A stretch of 64,000 bases of DNA from DATEMU01 sp964414585. Lineage in GTDB: Bacteria; Planctomycetota; Phycisphaerae; UBA1845; UTPLA1. The first letter of the stretch is position 1; every line of letters starts with the position of its first letter. A model generated the notes under the pieces. It was given only the letters and a program-made list of their open reading frames with translations. It searched no databases and was not told the origin of the DNA. The translations under genes and the position numbers were made by a program. The stretch spans positions 1 through 64,000 of the forward strand of contig CAYPXR010000055.1 in the NCBI GenBank assembly GCA_964414585.1, in the 5' to 3' direction. Of the stretch, positions 32,971 through 43,408 are shown one piece after another.

Positions 32971-35205
32971 TTACAATCGTTGCCCCACTTGGTGTACCAC
33001 CAGCGCCCCCGCATACGCCAGCACGCTCATATAGGCGAACATGAACGCCGGCCAGCGCCAAGACCCGGTCTCCTTTCTTACCACCGCAAGCGTGCTCACG
33101 CATTGGCACGCCAGAACATAGAAAACCATCAGCCCGATGCCGGTCAACGGCGTCAGAACCTTCCGCCCGTCGGGCCATTGCGCCGTGGCCAGCTTGTCGC
33201 GCAGAGCGACGGAGTTTTCGTCCGCGTCGCCGACGGCAAAAGTAATTCCCATCGTGCCGACAAAAACCTCGCGGGCGAGAAACGACGAGAGAATGCCGAT
33301 GCCCAGCCGCCAGTCGAAGCCGAGCGGCTTGATGGCCGGCTCGACGGCGTGGCCGATCCAGCCGATGCAACTGTGCCGAAGCTGCTCGGAGGCAATCAGG
33401 TGATCGCGGGCTTCTGCGGATTCCGGCGTGCCTTTCTGATCGAGCGCGGCAAGCTGCGACTGTACTTCCGGCGACATCTGCGACGCCTTCCTATGCGGGA
33501 AGTAGGAGAGTGCCCAGATAATCACGCACACCGCGAAAATCGTCGTCCCCGCGTTCGTCAGAAACAGCTTGCTGCGGTCCCACATCGTTCGGACCAGCGA
33601 CCCGAGCTTCGGCATGTGATAGGGCGGCAATTCCATGATGAACGGCGGTCGCGGTCCGGCGAAGAGCGTCCTTTTGAACAGCAGCGCCATCAGCAGGGCG
33701 GTCACCGTGCCGAGCAGATACATCCCGAACATCACGCCCGTCTTGAGCCACAGCCGGTCGCCGAAAACCGCGGCGATGACGATCAGGTAAACCGGCAGCC
33801 GCGCCGAGCAGCTCATCAGCGGCGCGACCATAATCGTCGTGAAGCGGTCGCGGCGGTTCTCGATCGTGCGCGTGGCCATGATGCCCGGAATCGCACAGGC
33901 ATAGCTGGAAAGAAGCGGGATGAAGCTCTTGCCGTGCAAACCGACGCGACTCATCAGCCGGTCCATGAGAAACGCGGCGCGGGCCATGTAGCCGGTGTCT
34001 TCAAGGACGCCGAGCAGGAAAAAGAGGATGCAGATTTGCGGAAAAAAGCTGAGCACTGCACCGACGCCCGCGATGACGCCGTCGGTGACCAGCGAGCGCA
34101 GCGGCCCTTCGGGAAACAGGGGACCGACGACGCCGGCCAGCCCCATCTGCCCGCGCTCGATGAGCTTCATGAGCGGATCGGCCCACCAGAAAATGGAAAG
34201 AAACAGAACGAACATGACGGCGGCGAAGATGAGCGGGCCGAGAATGCGATGGGTGAGCAAGCGGTCGATTCGATCGGTGGCGCTGAGAAATGGAACCGAG
34301 TAAACCTTGGTTTGATCGGAATGAATTACGACTTCTTCAGCGACACGTGAAATCCAGCGATAACGCGATTCGACCGCCATCGTTGCCGCGTCGGGGTATT
34401 TCTCGCGGAGTTCATCGGCCGCCTGGCGGACCTTCGTCGCGTGGTCAACGGTAAGCTTTTTGAGGAATCGTTCCGCGGAACTCCGGCTGGCGGTTTCGCC
34501 TGACAGATAATCGAGCAGCCAAAGTAGCGCGCCGGCCTCGGCGGCGTGCGCGGGAACCTTGCCGGAATCCCGCATGACCGCCGCGATTCGCGCGATGATT
34601 TGCTCGTATTCCGCCGGCAGTTCCCAGGCGCGGCCCTTCGGCAATAGCCAGGGCTGCGTCTTGTTCTGCCGGAGCGTGAGGTGTTGTAGGTGGTTCCGAG
34701 CTTCTTCGATACCCAATTTGGTGGTGGCGACCATTGAAATGACGGGCACGCCGAGTAATTCGGACATCTTTTCGCAGTCGACCTGGAGCCCGCGATCCAC
34801 CATGACGTCCATCATGTTGCAAGCGACGATGGCCGGCGTGCGCGTATCGATGATCTGAGTGGCGAGGTACAGGTTGCGTTCGAGATTGCTCGCGTCGACA
34901 ACGATGAGCACGGCATCGGGCCGCTGCGTGCCTTCGACCCGGCCCATCAGGACATCCCGCGCGATCTCCTCGTCGGGCGACCGTGCCGACAAGCTGTACG
35001 CCCCCGGCAGATCAAGGATGGAAATGTTCGTCCCCGCGATCAGACCTTCGCGCTTTTCGACGGTCACGCCCGGATAATTGGCGACCTTCATGCGCAGACC
35101 GGTCAACGCATTGAAGACGGTGGTCTTTCCCGAATTGGGATTGCCCGCGACGGCGATGGTCTGTTGTCGGGGGACGATCGCCGCAGGCGCGGCGGGGGGG
35201 TTCAT
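32971..35205 (-). CDS. feoB: Ferrous iron transporter B
   Basis: Inner-membrane Fe2+ importer with a cytosolic G domain. 744 residues. G1 AGNPNSGKTTVFNALTG (about 20-36), G3 LDLPGAYSL near 60 and G4 CNMMD near 125 lead into eight or more membrane helices with the two Gate domains. The ATG overlaps the stop of feoA (ATGA), so translation is coupled. Regulation is probably by iron through the operator before feoA. Confidence 0.96.
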   Translation of the reverse strand: MNPPAAPAAIVPRQQTIAVAGNPNSGKTTVFNALTGLRMKVANYPGVTVEKREGLIAGTNISILDLPGAYSLSARSPDEEIARDVLMGRVEGTQRPDAVLIVVDASNLERNLYLATQIIDTRTPAIVACNMMDVMVDRGLQVDCEKMSELLGVPVISMVATTKLGIEEARNHLQHLTLRQNKTQPWLLPKGRAWELPAEYEQIIARIAAVMRDSGKVPAHAAEAGALLWLLDYLSGETASRSSAERFLKKLTVDHATKVRQAADELREKYPDAATMAVESRYRWISRVAEEVVIHSDQTKVYSVPFLSATDRIDRLLTHRILGPLIFAAVMFVLFLSIFWWADPLMKLIERGQMGLAGVVGPLFPEGPLRSLVTDGVIAGVGAVLSFFPQICILFFLLGVLEDTGYMARAAFLMDRLMSRVGLHGKSFIPLLSSYACAIPGIMATRTIENRRDRFTTIMVAPLMSCSARLPVYLIVIAAVFGDRLWLKTGVMFGMYLLGTVTALLMALLFKRTLFAGPRPPFIMELPPYHMPKLGSLVRTMWDRSKLFLTNAGTTIFAVCVIIWALSYFPHRKASQMSPEVQSQLAALDQKGTPESAEARDHLIASEQLRHSCIGWIGHAVEPAIKPLGFDWRLGIGILSSFLAREVFVGTMGITFAVGDADENSVALRDKLATAQWPDGRKVLTPLTGIGLMVFYVLACQCVSTLAVVRKETGSWRWPAFMFAYMSVLAYAGALVVHQVGQRL

Positions 35206-35453
35206 TCGATGTTCTCAACCAAAACCGCGGCCGCTTCTGATTTGCGCACGCTCAGTCGATAACCGCGCACCGCAAGTTCAATGGGATCGCCCAGGGGAGC
35301 CACTCGCACCAGCCGCACGGTGGTGCCTCGCGTGAGCCCCATTTCAAGGAGTCTCATGCGAACGTCGGCGGATCCGTTCAAGCGGTCGATCCGGGCCGAC
35401 TCGCCTGGGTCGAGATCAGACAGGCTTCGACATTCGGTGGCTAGTGCAGGCAT
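35202..35453 (-). CDS. feoA: Ferrous iron transport protein A
   Basis: An 83-residue SH3-like protein that supports FeoB. The family core is visible: LSDLDPGESARIDRLNG, VRMRLLEMGLTRGTTVRLVRVAPLGDPIELAVRGYRLSVR (written here in continuous order, residues about 27-70). AAAGG lies upstream of the ATG. It is the first gene of the feoAB operon. Confidence 0.95.
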   Translation of the reverse strand: MPALATECRSLSDLDPGESARIDRLNGSADVRMRLLEMGLTRGTTVRLVRVAPLGDPIELAVRGYRLSVRKSEAAAVLVENIE

Positions 35454-35502
35454 AATGGCGGCAACCTTTCGAATTCAGTTAGCGAAACTCCGCTCCGCTA
35501 AT

Positions 35503-35517
35503 TGAGACTGAGTCTCA
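35503..35517. promoter_or_regulatory. Fur-like 7-1-7 operator before feoAB
   Basis: A perfect TGAGACT-G-AGTCTCA palindrome, the same 7-1-7 geometry as the Fur core TGATAAT-N-ATTATCA, with ten of fourteen positions shared. It lies 50 nt before feoA and over the predicted transcription start, ideal for repression. Confidence 0.75.
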
Positions 35518-35521
35518 GTAC

Positions 35522-35550
35522 ACAATAGGGACCGGGCCTGCGGATGTCAA
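35522..35550 (-). promoter_or_regulatory. feoAB promoter
   Basis: On the minus strand, TTGACA (35545-35550) and TATTGT (35522-35527) with a 17-nt spacer; the start would fall inside the Fur-like operator. Confidence 0.7.
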
Positions 35551-35627
35551 TTGGCCGTTGCTGGCAATCGACACGTTGGGTCGCATTGTGGGGATTGCCG
35601 ATTGTTAGGATGATGTTATGTATGGGG

Positions 35628-35972
35628 TTAGGTACCCGTAGGCATTTGGCTGGAAGCCCGAACGCCGGAGGGGCTCGGTTTGGCGTCTTCCATTCCGAGC
35701 TTCATCTTCATTACCCGTCCGACTTTGAATTTGACAGTCCGCTTTTCGGGCACTTCGACGCGCTCGAGGGTCTTGGGATTCTGTGCCTTTCGTGCGGCAC
35801 GCACACGGCATTCAAAAACGCCGAAGTCTCGAAATTCCAAGCGGTTACCCTTGCTTAATTCATCAATAATATCATCGAGAAAGCTCTGAATGATTCGCTT
35901 CACGACGACGCGCTTATTGCCCGTTCGATCCGCGATTCGGTCGATCAAATCTTTCTTGGTAATGGTGTTCAT
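35628..35972 (-). CDS. HU/IHF-family DNA-binding protein
   Basis: 114 residues. The N-terminal KKDLIDRIADRTGNKRVVVKRII and the beta-arm segment LEFRDFGVFECRVRAARKAQNPKTLE match HU/IHF bending proteins. The arm tip reads RKAQNPKT in place of the common RTGRNPQT, still with Arg and the intercalating Pro. About 15 extra C-terminal residues are polar. It acts as a nucleoid-structuring dimer. A -10-like TATAAT lies far upstream at 36264-36269. Confidence 0.92.
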   Translation of the reverse strand: MNTITKKDLIDRIADRTGNKRVVVKRIIQSFLDDIIDELSKGNRLEFRDFGVFECRVRAARKAQNPKTLERVEVPEKRTVKFKVGRVMKMKLGMEDAKPSPSGVRASSQMPTGT

Positions 35973-36279
35973 GATATGTACCTGATTTCAATCCAACGTG
36001 ACCCTAAGGTAATGACCGCCAGTTTTTCCGATGGTCTGAATAGGCCGGCTCACAAACTCAGCACTTTATGACTGCGACTTTGCCTAGACGGTGAACCCTA
36101 ACTGACGTAACCTATCCTACAGCAACTAGTTCCCGCTCCGCAAGCCCCATCCGGGCCACTAAATTTCGTCCGGACTATTCCCAAGTCTCGTAAAGACAGC
36201 AAGATAGGGGAGGCTCAAAGCAAATGCTCCGTTTCGCCCCAAATCGCAGAAAATTTGTAAGTTATTATAATGCATATGG
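35973..36279. other. Intergenic region upstream of the HU gene
   Basis: Between the HU start and the JAMM gene stop. It has lower GC than its surroundings. TATAAT on the minus strand at 36264-36269 may start a long HU leader (nearly 300 nt); its -35 is poor. No small gene with a ribosome site was found. Confidence 0.4.
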
Positions 36280-36783
36280 TTATGAAAATTCAGCCAGTCC
36301 CCATGAGATGATCTCCACATAGTCGCCATCGGAGTAGCCGAAAAGCTTTGCAGGCCCCGCCCCAGTTGCGGAACTGCTCACGACAAGAAAGGCCAGCCCG
36401 GGATAGATCTCCATTGTGTCGAATTTCGCGCCCCGGCGATCCGTCTCGCTGAACACCGGCGGAGCATCCGGATGAGAATGATAGACGATTCGAACCGGTT
36501 CACCGTTTTCAAAAGACCGGGCGAGAAAAAGCTGATCGTCGACATCGAAACAATACGCATTCTTGGAAGTCCGAGGGCAGCCGACCGGATCGAGCAAGTG
36601 CAGTTTGTCTTGTGCATTGTCGCAAACGCGAACAGCGCCCGACGCAAGCACCATCCCGCAACACTCCCGTGGATAGCGCTCCCTGGCATGTCGATAGATG
36701 ACGGCCAGTGACCCGGGTTGGAGCAATTGAATCCACTCTTTTGTCGCCCCGGTGAGTTGGATGGTGTCTTCCGGGGCCTTCAC
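36280..36783 (-). CDS. JAMM/MPN-family zinc metallopeptidase (M67)
   Basis: 167 residues. The zinc site is complete: Glu40 in RECCGM, then H102-x-H104-P with S112 and D115 in YHSHPDAPPVFSETD. Bacterial members cleave ubiquitin-like or sulfur-carrier proteins, cysteine adducts or peptides. Here there is no MoaD/ThiS-like or ThiF-like partner. Its start overlaps the stop of lpxB by 4 nt (ATGA), an unusual pairing that ties its expression to lipid A synthesis. Confidence 0.85.
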   Translation of the reverse strand: MKAPEDTIQLTGATKEWIQLLQPGSLAVIYRHARERYPRECCGMVLASGAVRVCDNAQDKLHLLDPVGCPRTSKNAYCFDVDDQLFLARSFENGEPVRIVYHSHPDAPPVFSETDRRGAKFDTMEIYPGLAFLVVSSSATGAGPAKLFGYSDGDYVEIISWGLAEFS

Positions 36784-37979
36784 GAGATGACCGGCTCCTT
36801 GGTCGCGCCGGCGGGGCGATCGCGCGGCGCCGGCGCCGCATCGATGAGTTCCGCGAGCTGCGTCGCGGCATTTTGTGCCGCTCCCGTCTTCTCCAGCGGT
36901 CGAATGATCTCACGAAGGTCGCTGCGAACGCGTTCGAGTTTCGCCGGCGAGGCTAGCCACTCGACGGCCGTCGCGATCATCGGATCGACGCTGAGATAGT
37001 AAGGCATGAACTCGGGAACGATCCGTCGCCCGGCGAGGATATTGGGAAGCGAGAAGTGCGGCGTCGTGATGAACCATCGTCCAATCAGATGGTAAGCCCA
37101 TCGACTGGTGTTATACATCACGATCATCGGCGTGCCATGATAGGCGACTTCCAGCGTCACCGTCCCGGATGCGACCAGGGCGAAATCCGCCGCCAAGATC
37201 GCCGCGGCCCGGTCCGCATCACCCATTAAAACCTGTATTGGCAGGCTTTTTTTGACACCTGCGAGAGTCTGTTCAATCCGCGTACGGGCGTCGTCATTCG
37301 CGGCGACCAAAAAGAACTGAGCCTTGGGATAGCGAATGCCCAGCGCCGAAGCGATCTGCAACTGACCGGGCAGGACTTCTTCGACAACGTGCCGACGAGA
37401 GCCGGGCAGCAGCGTCACCACGGGCGAGTGATCGCCGCGAAGTTCCTTGATTCGGGCGGCGTCCGTTCGATGGGAGAGCAACCTATCAATCGAAGGATGG
37501 CCGATGAAGGACGCCGGAATGTTCGCCTGCCGAAAATAATCCTCCTCAAAAGGCCAGATGCATGCGATGCGATTCACGCGCTGTCGGATGCGGCGATTGC
37601 GCCACCATCTCCAGCCCCAGGCCCAGGTCTGCGGAGCGATGTAATAGAGAACGGGGATGTCAGCGGCACGGCAGAGCTTGGCGATCGGTAGATTGATCGC
37701 CGGCGAATCGACCACCACGGCCGCGTCATATTTGGATTGGCGCAGATGTTCCTTAATGCGTCGAAGGAGAATCAGAGACTCGGGTATTCGTCGAAGCGCG
37801 GCCGACGCCATCGCCGACTTTGGCGTCATATCTTCCAGGCAAAAACAGCCCGCATCGCGCATGGCCGGACCGGCCAGACCATTGAACTTGGCGCCGGGAT
37901 ACTTTTTCAAAAACGCGCGGATCAACCCGGCGGCGTGCTCGTCGGCGCTTTGTTCGGCGGCGCTGATAAAGATAGTCAT
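36780..37979 (-). CDS. lpxB: Lipid-A-disaccharide synthase
   Basis: A GT19 enzyme joining UDP-diacylglucosamine and lipid X into the lipid A disaccharide at the inner membrane. 399 residues. The N-terminal ISAAEQSADEHAAGL, central YYIAPQTWAWGWRW and GHPSIDRLL, and C-terminal SGTVTLEVAYHGTPMIVMY are all family hallmarks. ATG 37979 is used because the family begins at MTIFISAAE; an open extension of 44 residues is not conserved-looking. The presence of lpxB indicates an LPS outer membrane. Confidence 0.95.
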   Translation of the reverse strand: MTIFISAAEQSADEHAAGLIRAFLKKYPGAKFNGLAGPAMRDAGCFCLEDMTPKSAMASAALRRIPESLILLRRIKEHLRQSKYDAAVVVDSPAINLPIAKLCRAADIPVLYYIAPQTWAWGWRWWRNRRIRQRVNRIACIWPFEEDYFRQANIPASFIGHPSIDRLLSHRTDAARIKELRGDHSPVVTLLPGSRRHVVEEVLPGQLQIASALGIRYPKAQFFLVAANDDARTRIEQTLAGVKKSLPIQVLMGDADRAAAILAADFALVASGTVTLEVAYHGTPMIVMYNTSRWAYHLIGRWFITTPHFSLPNILAGRRIVPEFMPYYLSVDPMIATAVEWLASPAKLERVRSDLREIIRPLEKTGAAQNAATQLAELIDAAPAPRDRPAGATKEPVIS

Positions 37980-38362
37980 GCGTCGGCCTTCTTCGCAAAG
38001 GCGGCCCTCGTCGCCGAAGGACGGGTCGTCGTTGGTCGACGATCGGGTGTTCGACCTTGCCCGGGACCGAGTTGCCACGATTTCAAAGCCCCAATGGCCG
38101 TTTTTTTTCAACGGCCGGTCCGACGTCGTTGCCTATGGTTTACGACCTATAATCTCGCCGCAATCGAATTCACAAGGCCTTTCGATTCATCGAAATGGCT
38201 TTCCCTGGCTCGCGGCAGGGTCGAATTCTAGTCGGACCGGGGCTGAACAGTGAAACCTAAATGCCGGACACCGGAAGCGTACCAATTCGTTCCGCCGAAA
38301 TCAGACAAAAAAAGTAGGCAAGAAACCGCCCCAGGATTCAGCACGAAATCACCGCTCGCTTC
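37980..38362. other. Divergent intergenic region between lpxB and rpsB
   Basis: No gene was found. A minus-strand TTGTGA-17-TTATAG pair around 38145-38185 might serve lpxB, but it is weak. A TTTCGAT/ATCGAAA inverted repeat lies near 38188-38203. Confidence 0.35.
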
Positions 38363-38391
38363 TTGACGAGGGGAGATCCCTGCTCTATCCT
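38363..38391 (+). promoter_or_regulatory. rpsB-tsf-pyrH promoter
   Basis: TTGACG and TATCCT with a 17-nt spacer, giving a leader of about 60 nt that contains a TTTACGTAAA palindrome and ends in GGGAGGTGA before the rpsB start. Confidence 0.65.
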
Positions 38392-38458
38392 TGTGGTTCT
38401 CGGCATAGGTTTACGTAAATCTAGGCAGCATAGCAACATCCAAGACGGGAGGTGACGT

Positions 38459-39346
38459 TTGGCATCGGCGTTGGTCCGCGAGTTGATTGACGCGGGCGTC
38501 CACTTTGGCCACCGGATCAGCCGGTGGAATCCCAAGATGGCCCCGTACATTTTCAGCAAGCGGAATTCGATTCACATCATCGACATTCGCGAGACCGTTC
38601 GAGGTCTGCTTCGTGCGAAAAAATTCCTGTCGGCCATCGTCGCCAAGGGTCAGGACGTCCTGATCGTGGGGACCAAGCGCCAGGCAAGGGATATCGTGGA
38701 AAAGCAGACCCAGCGCGTAGGCATGCACTACGTCAGTGAACGGTGGCTCGGCGGCACCCTCACCAATTTCAAAACGATCCGATCCCGGCTGGCCCGGCTT
38801 GAAACGCTGGAAGAAATGGACCGCACCGGCCGGATCAACGAGTGTACCAAAAAAGAAAAATCGACGATCGACCGCGAGAAGCGCAAGATCACGCGCAACC
38901 TTGAAGGCATCCGTCGAATGACCCGCCTCCCAGGCGTCCTGGTCATTCTCGATGTCCGTCGGGAGCATATCGCCGTCAAGGAGGCCCAGAAGCTGGGCAT
39001 CCCCACGGTCTGTCTGGTCGATACCGACAGCGACCCGGAGACGGCGGACATCATCATCCCGGCCAACGACGACGCGATGCGCGCGATCGACATCATCGTA
39101 ACGCAGCTTTGCGATGCGATCGAAGAGGGCAAGCGAAGTCGCGTCGCGGCGTCCGAGGCGACCGGTGAAGGCGACGGCGCACCGCGGCCCAAGCGATCCA
39201 AGCGCAAGTCGACTTCGGCCCTGGCGGAAGATGCCGCACAACAGGGCGAGATGTCCGACGACGCCGCAGAGCCGATTGCGATGCCCCTCGAAGGGCTGAC
39301 GTCGCATGTGCCGGGTTCCGCCCCACAGGTTTCAGACCGCGTGTGA
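38459..39346 (+). CDS. rpsB: 30S ribosomal protein S2
   Basis: A component of the small ribosomal subunit. 295 residues beginning with the signature LIDAGVHFGHRISRWNPKM, then RWLGGTLTNFKTI and VVCL-type VDTDSDP segments. The start is TTG 38459, chosen because GGGAGGTGA lies 5 nt before it and no ATG is near. The last 60 residues form a charged, low-complexity tail beyond the usual 240-250 length. First gene of a rpsB-tsf-pyrH group, the standard bacterial order. Confidence 0.97.
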   Translation: MASALVRELIDAGVHFGHRISRWNPKMAPYIFSKRNSIHIIDIRETVRGLLRAKKFLSAIVAKGQDVLIVGTKRQARDIVEKQTQRVGMHYVSERWLGGTLTNFKTIRSRLARLETLEEMDRTGRINECTKKEKSTIDREKRKITRNLEGIRRMTRLPGVLVILDVRREHIAVKEAQKLGIPTVCLVDTDSDPETADIIIPANDDAMRAIDIIVTQLCDAIEEGKRSRVAASEATGEGDGAPRPKRSKRKSTSALAEDAAQQGEMSDDAAEPIAMPLEGLTSHVPGSAPQVSDRV

Positions 39347-39452
39347 CGTGGCGGCCGGACGGCGTCCTGTTCAATGGAATCGATGAGTTCAATGGGCTTT
39401 CGTCCGGGGAGGCAAGGCCTCGACGCAGCCTGTTTGGGAGAGCGACGACACC

Positions 39453-40268
39453 ATGGCGGAAATCAATGCCAAACAAGTCCAGGCCCTTCGCGCGAAGACC
39501 GACCTGGCCATGATGGACTGCAAGAATGCGCTGGTGGAGGCCGGGGGCGACGAGACCAAGGCCCTCGAAATCCTCCGCAAGAAATTTGCGGACAAGATGA
39601 CCACCCGCGCCGACAAAGAGGCCGGCAACGGCCGCATCGGCGTCTTTGCCGACGACAAGGTCGCCGCCCTGGCTGAGCTGCGCTGCGAGACCGACTTCGT
39701 CGCGACCAATGATTCGTTCAAGGAACTCGCCAACACCATCGCCGAGACCTGCGCCAAGTCGGGCGTCACCGACCCCGAAAAAATCAAGGACGCCAAAACC
39801 CCCGCGGGTCAGACCGTCAGCCAGCTCCTCGTCGATGCCTTTGGCAAGATCAAGGAAAACATCGGCATCCGCCGCCTCAAGCGAATCGAGGGGCCCGGTG
39901 CCTGCTACGTCCACCACAACGGCAAAGTCGCCGCTGTCATCGTCGGAGACAAGGTGCCGGGCGAAGCCGGCCGACAGGTCTGCATGCACATCGCCTCCAC
40001 GCCGGTCATCCTCGGCCTCGTCCGCGAGGACGTCGATTCCAAGCTCGTCGCCGAGGCTAGGGAAAAGGCCCGCGAAGAAGCCAAGGGCAAGCCCGAGCCG
40101 ATCCTCGAAAAGATCGTCGGCGGCAAGCTGGACAAGTGGTACGCCGAGCGCGTTTTGACCGAGCAGCCTTTCGTCATGGACGACAAAAAGTCCGTCGGCG
40201 CCTTCGCGAAGGAAAAGGGCTTCACACTCAAGTCTTATTTGAAGTTCGAAGTCGGCGGGATGGATTAG
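39453..40268 (+). CDS. tsf: Elongation factor Ts
   Basis: Exchanges GDP for GTP on EF-Tu. 271 residues with the N-terminal UBA-like helix bundle (VQALRAKTDLAMMDCKNAL), the conserved RCETDFVATNDSFKEL motif near residue 78, and a dimerisation region ending in VGAFAKEKG. It lies 106 nt after rpsB and 66 nt before pyrH on the same strand, the typical operon. Confidence 0.97.
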   Translation: MAEINAKQVQALRAKTDLAMMDCKNALVEAGGDETKALEILRKKFADKMTTRADKEAGNGRIGVFADDKVAALAELRCETDFVATNDSFKELANTIAETCAKSGVTDPEKIKDAKTPAGQTVSQLLVDAFGKIKENIGIRRLKRIEGPGACYVHHNGKVAAVIVGDKVPGEAGRQVCMHIASTPVILGLVREDVDSKLVAEAREKAREEAKGKPEPILEKIVGGKLDKWYAERVLTEQPFVMDDKKSVGAFAKEKGFTLKSYLKFEVGGMD

Positions 40269-40334
40269 CCCTCTTTCCGGGTGGAACTCGTCGTCTCAAT
40301 GGCATATTCGACGGAGTTCTGATACAACCCCGTC

Positions 40335-41087
40335 ATGGCGCGTCATCGTAAATCAAAAAATATCAGCAGGACCGGGAAACGCATTCGCCGGGTCGTCCTG
40401 AAAATCTCCGGCGAGGGCTTTTGCAAGCCCGGCGGCTTTGGCATCGACGGCGAGTCGGTCGAGCAGATCGCCAAAGAGGTCATCTCCGTCACCAGGCTCG
40501 GCGTCGAAGTTGCCGTCGTGGTCGGCGGCGGAAACTTTCTGCGCGGGGCGACGATTGCCACGCAGTTGAGGATTCAGGAAGCCACCGCCCACTACATGGG
40601 CATGTTGGCGACGGTCATCAACGCCCTGGCCCTGCAAGACATGCTCGAAGTGCTCGGCCAGCAGACCCGCGTGCAATCCTCGATCGCCATTCATAGCGCC
40701 TGCGAGAGCTTCATCCGCCGCCGCTGCATCCACCACCTGGAAAAAGGCCGCGTCGTCATCCTCGCCGCGGGGACGGGCCGCCCTTTCGTCACCACGGATA
40801 CCGCCGCCGCGCTCGCCTCGGTCGAGATCAACGCCGACGTGCTCTTCAAAGCCACAAAGGTCGACGGCGTCTATACCGCCGATCCCAAGCGCGACAAACG
40901 GGCGAAATTCCTGGAGACCCTCAGCTATAATCAGGTGATCAACGATCGTCTTCGCGTGATGGATGTTTCGGCCGTCGATCTCTGCCAGCAGCACGGCGTC
41001 CCGATCGCCGTCTTCAACCTGATGAAGCCCGGCAACATGCGCAAGGCGGTGTCGGGCCAAAAGATCGGCACGCGGATCGATCATTAG
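40335..41087 (+). CDS. pyrH: Uridylate kinase
   Basis: Phosphorylates UMP to UDP with ATP; essential. 250 residues. VVLKISGEGF (ATP site), VVVGGGNFLRGA, MGMLATVINALALQDML, GTGRPFVTTDTAAALAS and ATKVDGVYTADP are intact PyrH motifs. About 18 extra basic residues precede the first strand. It ends 17 nt before a dispersed GATCAGAGCCGCG repeat. Confidence 0.96.
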   Translation: MARHRKSKNISRTGKRIRRVVLKISGEGFCKPGGFGIDGESVEQIAKEVISVTRLGVEVAVVVGGGNFLRGATIATQLRIQEATAHYMGMLATVINALALQDMLEVLGQQTRVQSSIAIHSACESFIRRRCIHHLEKGRVVILAAGTGRPFVTTDTAAALASVEINADVLFKATKVDGVYTADPKRDKRAKFLETLSYNQVINDRLRVMDVSAVDLCQQHGVPIAVFNLMKPGNMRKAVSGQKIGTRIDH

Positions 41088-41103
41088 AACAAGCGGGCGC
41101 ACC

Positions 41104-41137
41104 GATCAGAGCCGCGACTGTAAAGGAGCGCCGCGCG
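41104..41137 (+). repeat. Dispersed GATCAGAGCCGCG repeat, copy 2
   Basis: GATCAGAGCCGCGACTGTAA followed by AGGAGCGCCGCGCG, 16 nt after the pyrH stop. Near-identical words occur at 57647, in reverse at 61096-61165, and more diverged at 28058. The CGCG blocks at either end allow an imperfect hairpin. Confidence 0.75.
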
Positions 41138-41207
41138 ACCTTCGATCACCACGTAATTTTCGATTGGGTGGCTGGGGCCGCCCGGTTCGGATGGCGGCGG
41201 CAATACC

Positions 41208-42320
<1,113 letters not shown>

Positions 42321-42334
42321 CGTCAGTTATCGAT

Positions 42335-43408
42335 ATGGATGTCCGCCAGTTCCATAGTCAGCTTTTCAAGTCCGCCCGGTCGCTGATTCCGCCGGGCACG
42401 AAGGTTCTCTGCGCCGTCTCCGGCGGGGCGGATTCGACGGCCATGCTCCACGCCTTGTGCGCGGTGAACGGCCTCTACGATCGCCGCTGGCTGATTTCCG
42501 TCGCACACCTGGACCATCAAATTCGCGATGACTCGGCCGGGTGCGCGTCACTGGTTCAAAAGATGGCGGGCGAACTGGGTCTGGAATGTCGAATGGAATC
42601 CATGGACGTGCCGGCGATGATCAAGGCCGAAGGCGGATCGCTGGAGGAAACGGCTCGCCGTGTCCGCTACGATTTCCTGCGTCGGACCGCCGAAGAGTTC
42701 GGCGCGAACGTCGTCGCCGTCGCCCATCATGCCGATGATCAGGCCGAGACGGTGTTGCACCGGGTGATCCGCGGAACCGGCTTGCACGGCCTCGCGGGAA
42801 TGCGCCCGAGCCGATCCATTACGGAGGGCAGCGACATCGTCGTCGTTCGCCCGCTCCTGTCATTTCGTCGCAGGGCGTTACGAGAATACTTGTCGCATCG
42901 AGGGCTGCCGTTCCACGACGACCCGACGAATCTGGACACAGCCGAGGCGACTCGCAATCACCTTCGTCAAAATGTGCTCCCGCTCCTGGAGGCGACCGTC
43001 AATCCAAAAGTCGCGGATGCGCTCGTCCGCCTCGCGGAACAGGCGGGCAGCGCCGCGGAAGCGATTGAAATCATGGCGACCCAGGCGATGGAGGAAAGCC
43101 GCCCTGAACGAAAACCCGGCGAAGTGCGGCTCAGGGCGCAGTCGCTTGCGAAGCTTCCCGCGGCGGTCAGAACGGAAGTCGTGCGACGCGTCCTCAATGA
43201 AATCGGCGCGAAGCTGGGTGCGATCGGTCAAGAGCGGATTGAAGCGGCCGCCGACCTCGCCTGCCGGGATCGTCAGTTGCGGCGGATTGAATTACCCGGC
43301 AACATTCTCATCGAACGTCGCGGGGAGTATTGGACCGCCCGCGCGAAGAAGCCGGTAAGTCGTTCTTCCAGTCGAAAGTCATTACCGATCGAGCCGCTCC
43401 ATCCGTGA
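42335..43408 (+). CDS. tilS: tRNA(Ile)-lysidine synthase
   Basis: Converts C34 of tRNA-Ile(CAU) to lysidine, so that it reads AUA. 357 residues. The PP-loop SGGADS (29-34) starts the N-type ATP-pyrophosphatase domain. HLDHQIRDDS, RRVRYDFLRR and AVAHHADDQAETVLHRVIRGTG are hallmark segments. A smaller C-terminal tRNA-binding part follows. The start is ATG 42335. Its stop TGA overlaps the GTG start of the next gene. Confidence 0.94.
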   Translation: MDVRQFHSQLFKSARSLIPPGTKVLCAVSGGADSTAMLHALCAVNGLYDRRWLISVAHLDHQIRDDSAGCASLVQKMAGELGLECRMESMDVPAMIKAEGGSLEETARRVRYDFLRRTAEEFGANVVAVAHHADDQAETVLHRVIRGTGLHGLAGMRPSRSITEGSDIVVVRPLLSFRRRALREYLSHRGLPFHDDPTNLDTAEATRNHLRQNVLPLLEATVNPKVADALVRLAEQAGSAAEAIEIMATQAMEESRPERKPGEVRLRAQSLAKLPAAVRTEVVRRVLNEIGAKLGAIGQERIEAAADLACRDRQLRRIELPGNILIERRGEYWTARAKKPVSRSSSRKSLPIEPLHP

